DNA of 64,000 bases from Siphonodentalium dalli (taxonomy: Eukaryota; Mollusca; Scaphopoda; Gadilida; Siphonodentaliidae), in NCBI GenBank assembly GCA_032622095.1, contig CP136065.1, forward strand, positions 92,887,343 through 92,951,342, in the 5' to 3' direction. Under the pieces are notes generated by a model. The model did not search any database. It was given only the letters and a program-made list of their open reading frames with translations, and was not told the origin of the DNA. This document shows positions 58,401 to 61,400 of this stretch, piece by piece (positions within the stretch are counted from its first letter, which is position 1; each line of letters starts with the position of its first letter). The translations under genes and the position numbers were made by a program.

Positions 58401-61400
58401 TGCTGGGTTCGATTTCATGCAATATATGAATATGCTGGGTTCGATTTCATGCAATATATGAAGATGCTGGGTTCGATTTCATGCAATATATGAATATGAT
58501 GGGTTCGATTTCATGCAATATATGAATATGCTGGGTTCGATTTCATGCAATATATGAATATGCTGGGTTCGATTTCATGCAATATATGAATATGATGGGT
58601 TCAATTTCATGCAATATATGAATATGCTGGGTTCGATTTCATGCAATATATGAATATGCTGGGTTCGATTTCATGCAATATATGAATATGCTGTGTTCGA
58701 TGTCATGCAATATATGAATATGCTGGGTTCTATTTCATGCAATATATGAATATGCTGTGTTCGATTTCATGCAATATATGAATATGCTGGGTCCCATTTC
58801 ATGCAATATATGAATATGCTGGGTCTCTTTTCATGTAATATTTGATTATGCTGGGTTCGATTTCATGCAATATATGAATATGCTGGGTTCGATTTCATGC
58901 AATATATGAATATGCTGGGTTCGATTTCATGCAATATATGAATATGCTGGGTTCGATTTCATGCAATATATGAATATGCTGGGTTCGATTTCATGCAATA
59001 TATGAATATGCTGGGTTCGATTTCATGCAATATATGAATATGCTGGGTTCGATTTCATGCAATATATGAATATGCTGGGTTCGATTTCATGCAATATATG
59101 AATATGCTGGGTCCCATTTCATGCAATATATGAATATGCTGGGTCCCATTTCATGCAATATATGAATATGCTGGGTTCGATTTCATGCAATATATGAATA
59201 TGATGGGTTCGATTTCATGCAATATATGAATATGCTGGGTTCGATTTCATGCAATATATGAATATGCTGGGTTCGATTTCATGCAATATATGAATATGCT
59301 GTGTTCGATTTCATGCAATATATGAATATGCTAGGTCCCTGTTCATGCAATATATGAATTTGCTGGGTCCCATTTCATGCAATATATGAATATGCTGGGT
59401 CCCTTTTCATGTAATATATGAATATGCTAGGTCCCATTTCATGCAATATATGAATATGCTGGGTTCGATTTCATGCAATATATGAATATGCTGGGTTCGA
59501 TTTCATGCAATATATGAATATTCTGTGTTCGATTTCATGCAATATATGAATATGCTGGGTTCGATTTCATTAAATATATGAATATGCTGGGTTCGATTTC
59601 ATGCACTATAAATTTGAATATTCTGGGTTATAGTTCATACTTTGTAATTGTTCATGGAATAAATACCGTAGACCGAGTGCCCAGATGGTTTCCATTACGC
59701 TATCGCATACGAAATGTTTGATGTCTTCCATTTGGTATCACCCTCGAGCCATCGCAGAAATCCTGTTTAAACTATGTTAGAAATGTCCCCTTTCAGTCAT
59801 GGAGTTGACGTGCTATATAACCTATCAGTCTTTGAATTGAGGTACTTTATAGGCCTTCGGCATGCCTTTATTTCAAAATGGGAGTTTGTATGCTGTAGAG
59901 CCTTTCAATATTGGAGTTGACGTGCTGTTTTGCCTTTCGTCATACTTGCCTTTCAGTCTTGGATTGACGTGCTGTATAACTTTTCATCGCACGTTCCTTT
60001 CAGTCTTGAATTGACGGGCTGTATAACCTTTCGCCACACGCTCCTTTCAATCTTGGGGTTGAGGTGCTGTATGGCATTTCAGCATACATTCCTTCCAGTG
60101 TACTTTCATTTCAGTCTTGGAGTTGACGTGATGTATAGCCTTTCAGCGTACGTTTACAACCCGCTGATGATATGCGTGGGCGTTATTCTGGGGAATGTTA
60201 TAAGTTTAATTCTTGGTGAGTCTAACAATATATTAACACCTATATTGTATTTTTGATTACCAAAGTATGTCCACTACCTAGAGATACTTTCCACAGCACC
60301 AAAGAATTGTTAAAGAAAAAAACACACACGGATTGAACATAATTATTTTGAAAATCAACAAATCCCATATTCTGCTTACCATGCGAATAAAACATGAACA
60401 TTAATTGCATCATCATTATCACCAGCATCATCATCATACCATCATCATCATCATCCATTCATCATCTGCATCATCATCATAATCATCAAGATGAGGCGAT
60501 TAAGTCGCCATGCATGACTTCTGCCCCTTTACACATTATAAAGGAACTGATGAGCATATGTAGCTGATTTAATAGTTATTAGTTAATAATGGCAGTTGGC
60601 CATGCACATATCGCTCATGTCAAAAGTTGTTGTCAAGTAGCTCCTTTAACTGTCGTAGCGCTTTGGTGGAAACATTATCAGGCAAAGTGTTCCAATTTGT
60701 GATGGCGCTCTGAAAAATGAAAAAACAATTGTGAAGCTGAATTCTTCAATGTCGGATGGTTTCGTGCATAAAGACACCCAAACGTGCAAAAAGACACACA
60801 TGATCTCTCAAATGTGCAAACATGCATTCACACAGTATCTCCCAACTATGCAGAAAGTCACCCAGCTTCTCAGTCTCATAAAAAATCGATTTGCAAATAG
60901 TCACGTGTTAATTATTTTTACTATAATTATTTGTTTTAGTAAAATTTCAATGGAATTTGAATGGGTATTTCAACCGTGTTGAGTTAAAACTGTCGCAGAC
61001 GAACGAGACTTTGAGATGTTGTGTGACTTTTTGCACATTTGGGAGCTCCTGAGTTTCTTTTTGCACGTTTCAGAGCTCCTATGTGTCTTTTTGCACGTTT
61101 GAGATATCCTGTGTGTCTTTTGTACGATACCATCCGATAATGACACATTAAGCCACAGTTAACAAGTCGGTCGCATTATGGTACATTGAAGAAGGTCGTT
61201 AACTATTTGGTAGCGCGACTTTGGACTGACTATATTGCTCTGGAGTGTTCAAATAACATTACTAACACATAGACGTACGTACACCACTAAGACCCCACAA
61301 GAACATGCAAAATAATATGCTGAGCATAAAATAATGGACGAAAGCATATTTTAGGACCGCTCTTTGATATTCACCGCTAATTACCCCTTTACACGTTAAA

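Larger units (their letters stand above)
56806..60114. other. SLC5 intron 13
   Basis: 3.3 kb, mostly two minisatellites (57097-57583 and 57837-59610) and a 48-bp array derived from the start of exon 14 (59787-60114). Confidence 0.85.

Noticed and set aside
57837-59610. Repeat array that might be mistaken for a CRISPR
   Set aside because: Units are head-to-tail with no unique spacers, and the context is a eukaryotic intron.
60131-60141. Alternative acceptors for exon 14 after TATAG or after CCTTTCAG
   Set aside because: The first has no pyrimidine tract; the second breaks the phase and loses the conserved YSLS motif. The acceptor at 60114 fits phase and homology.
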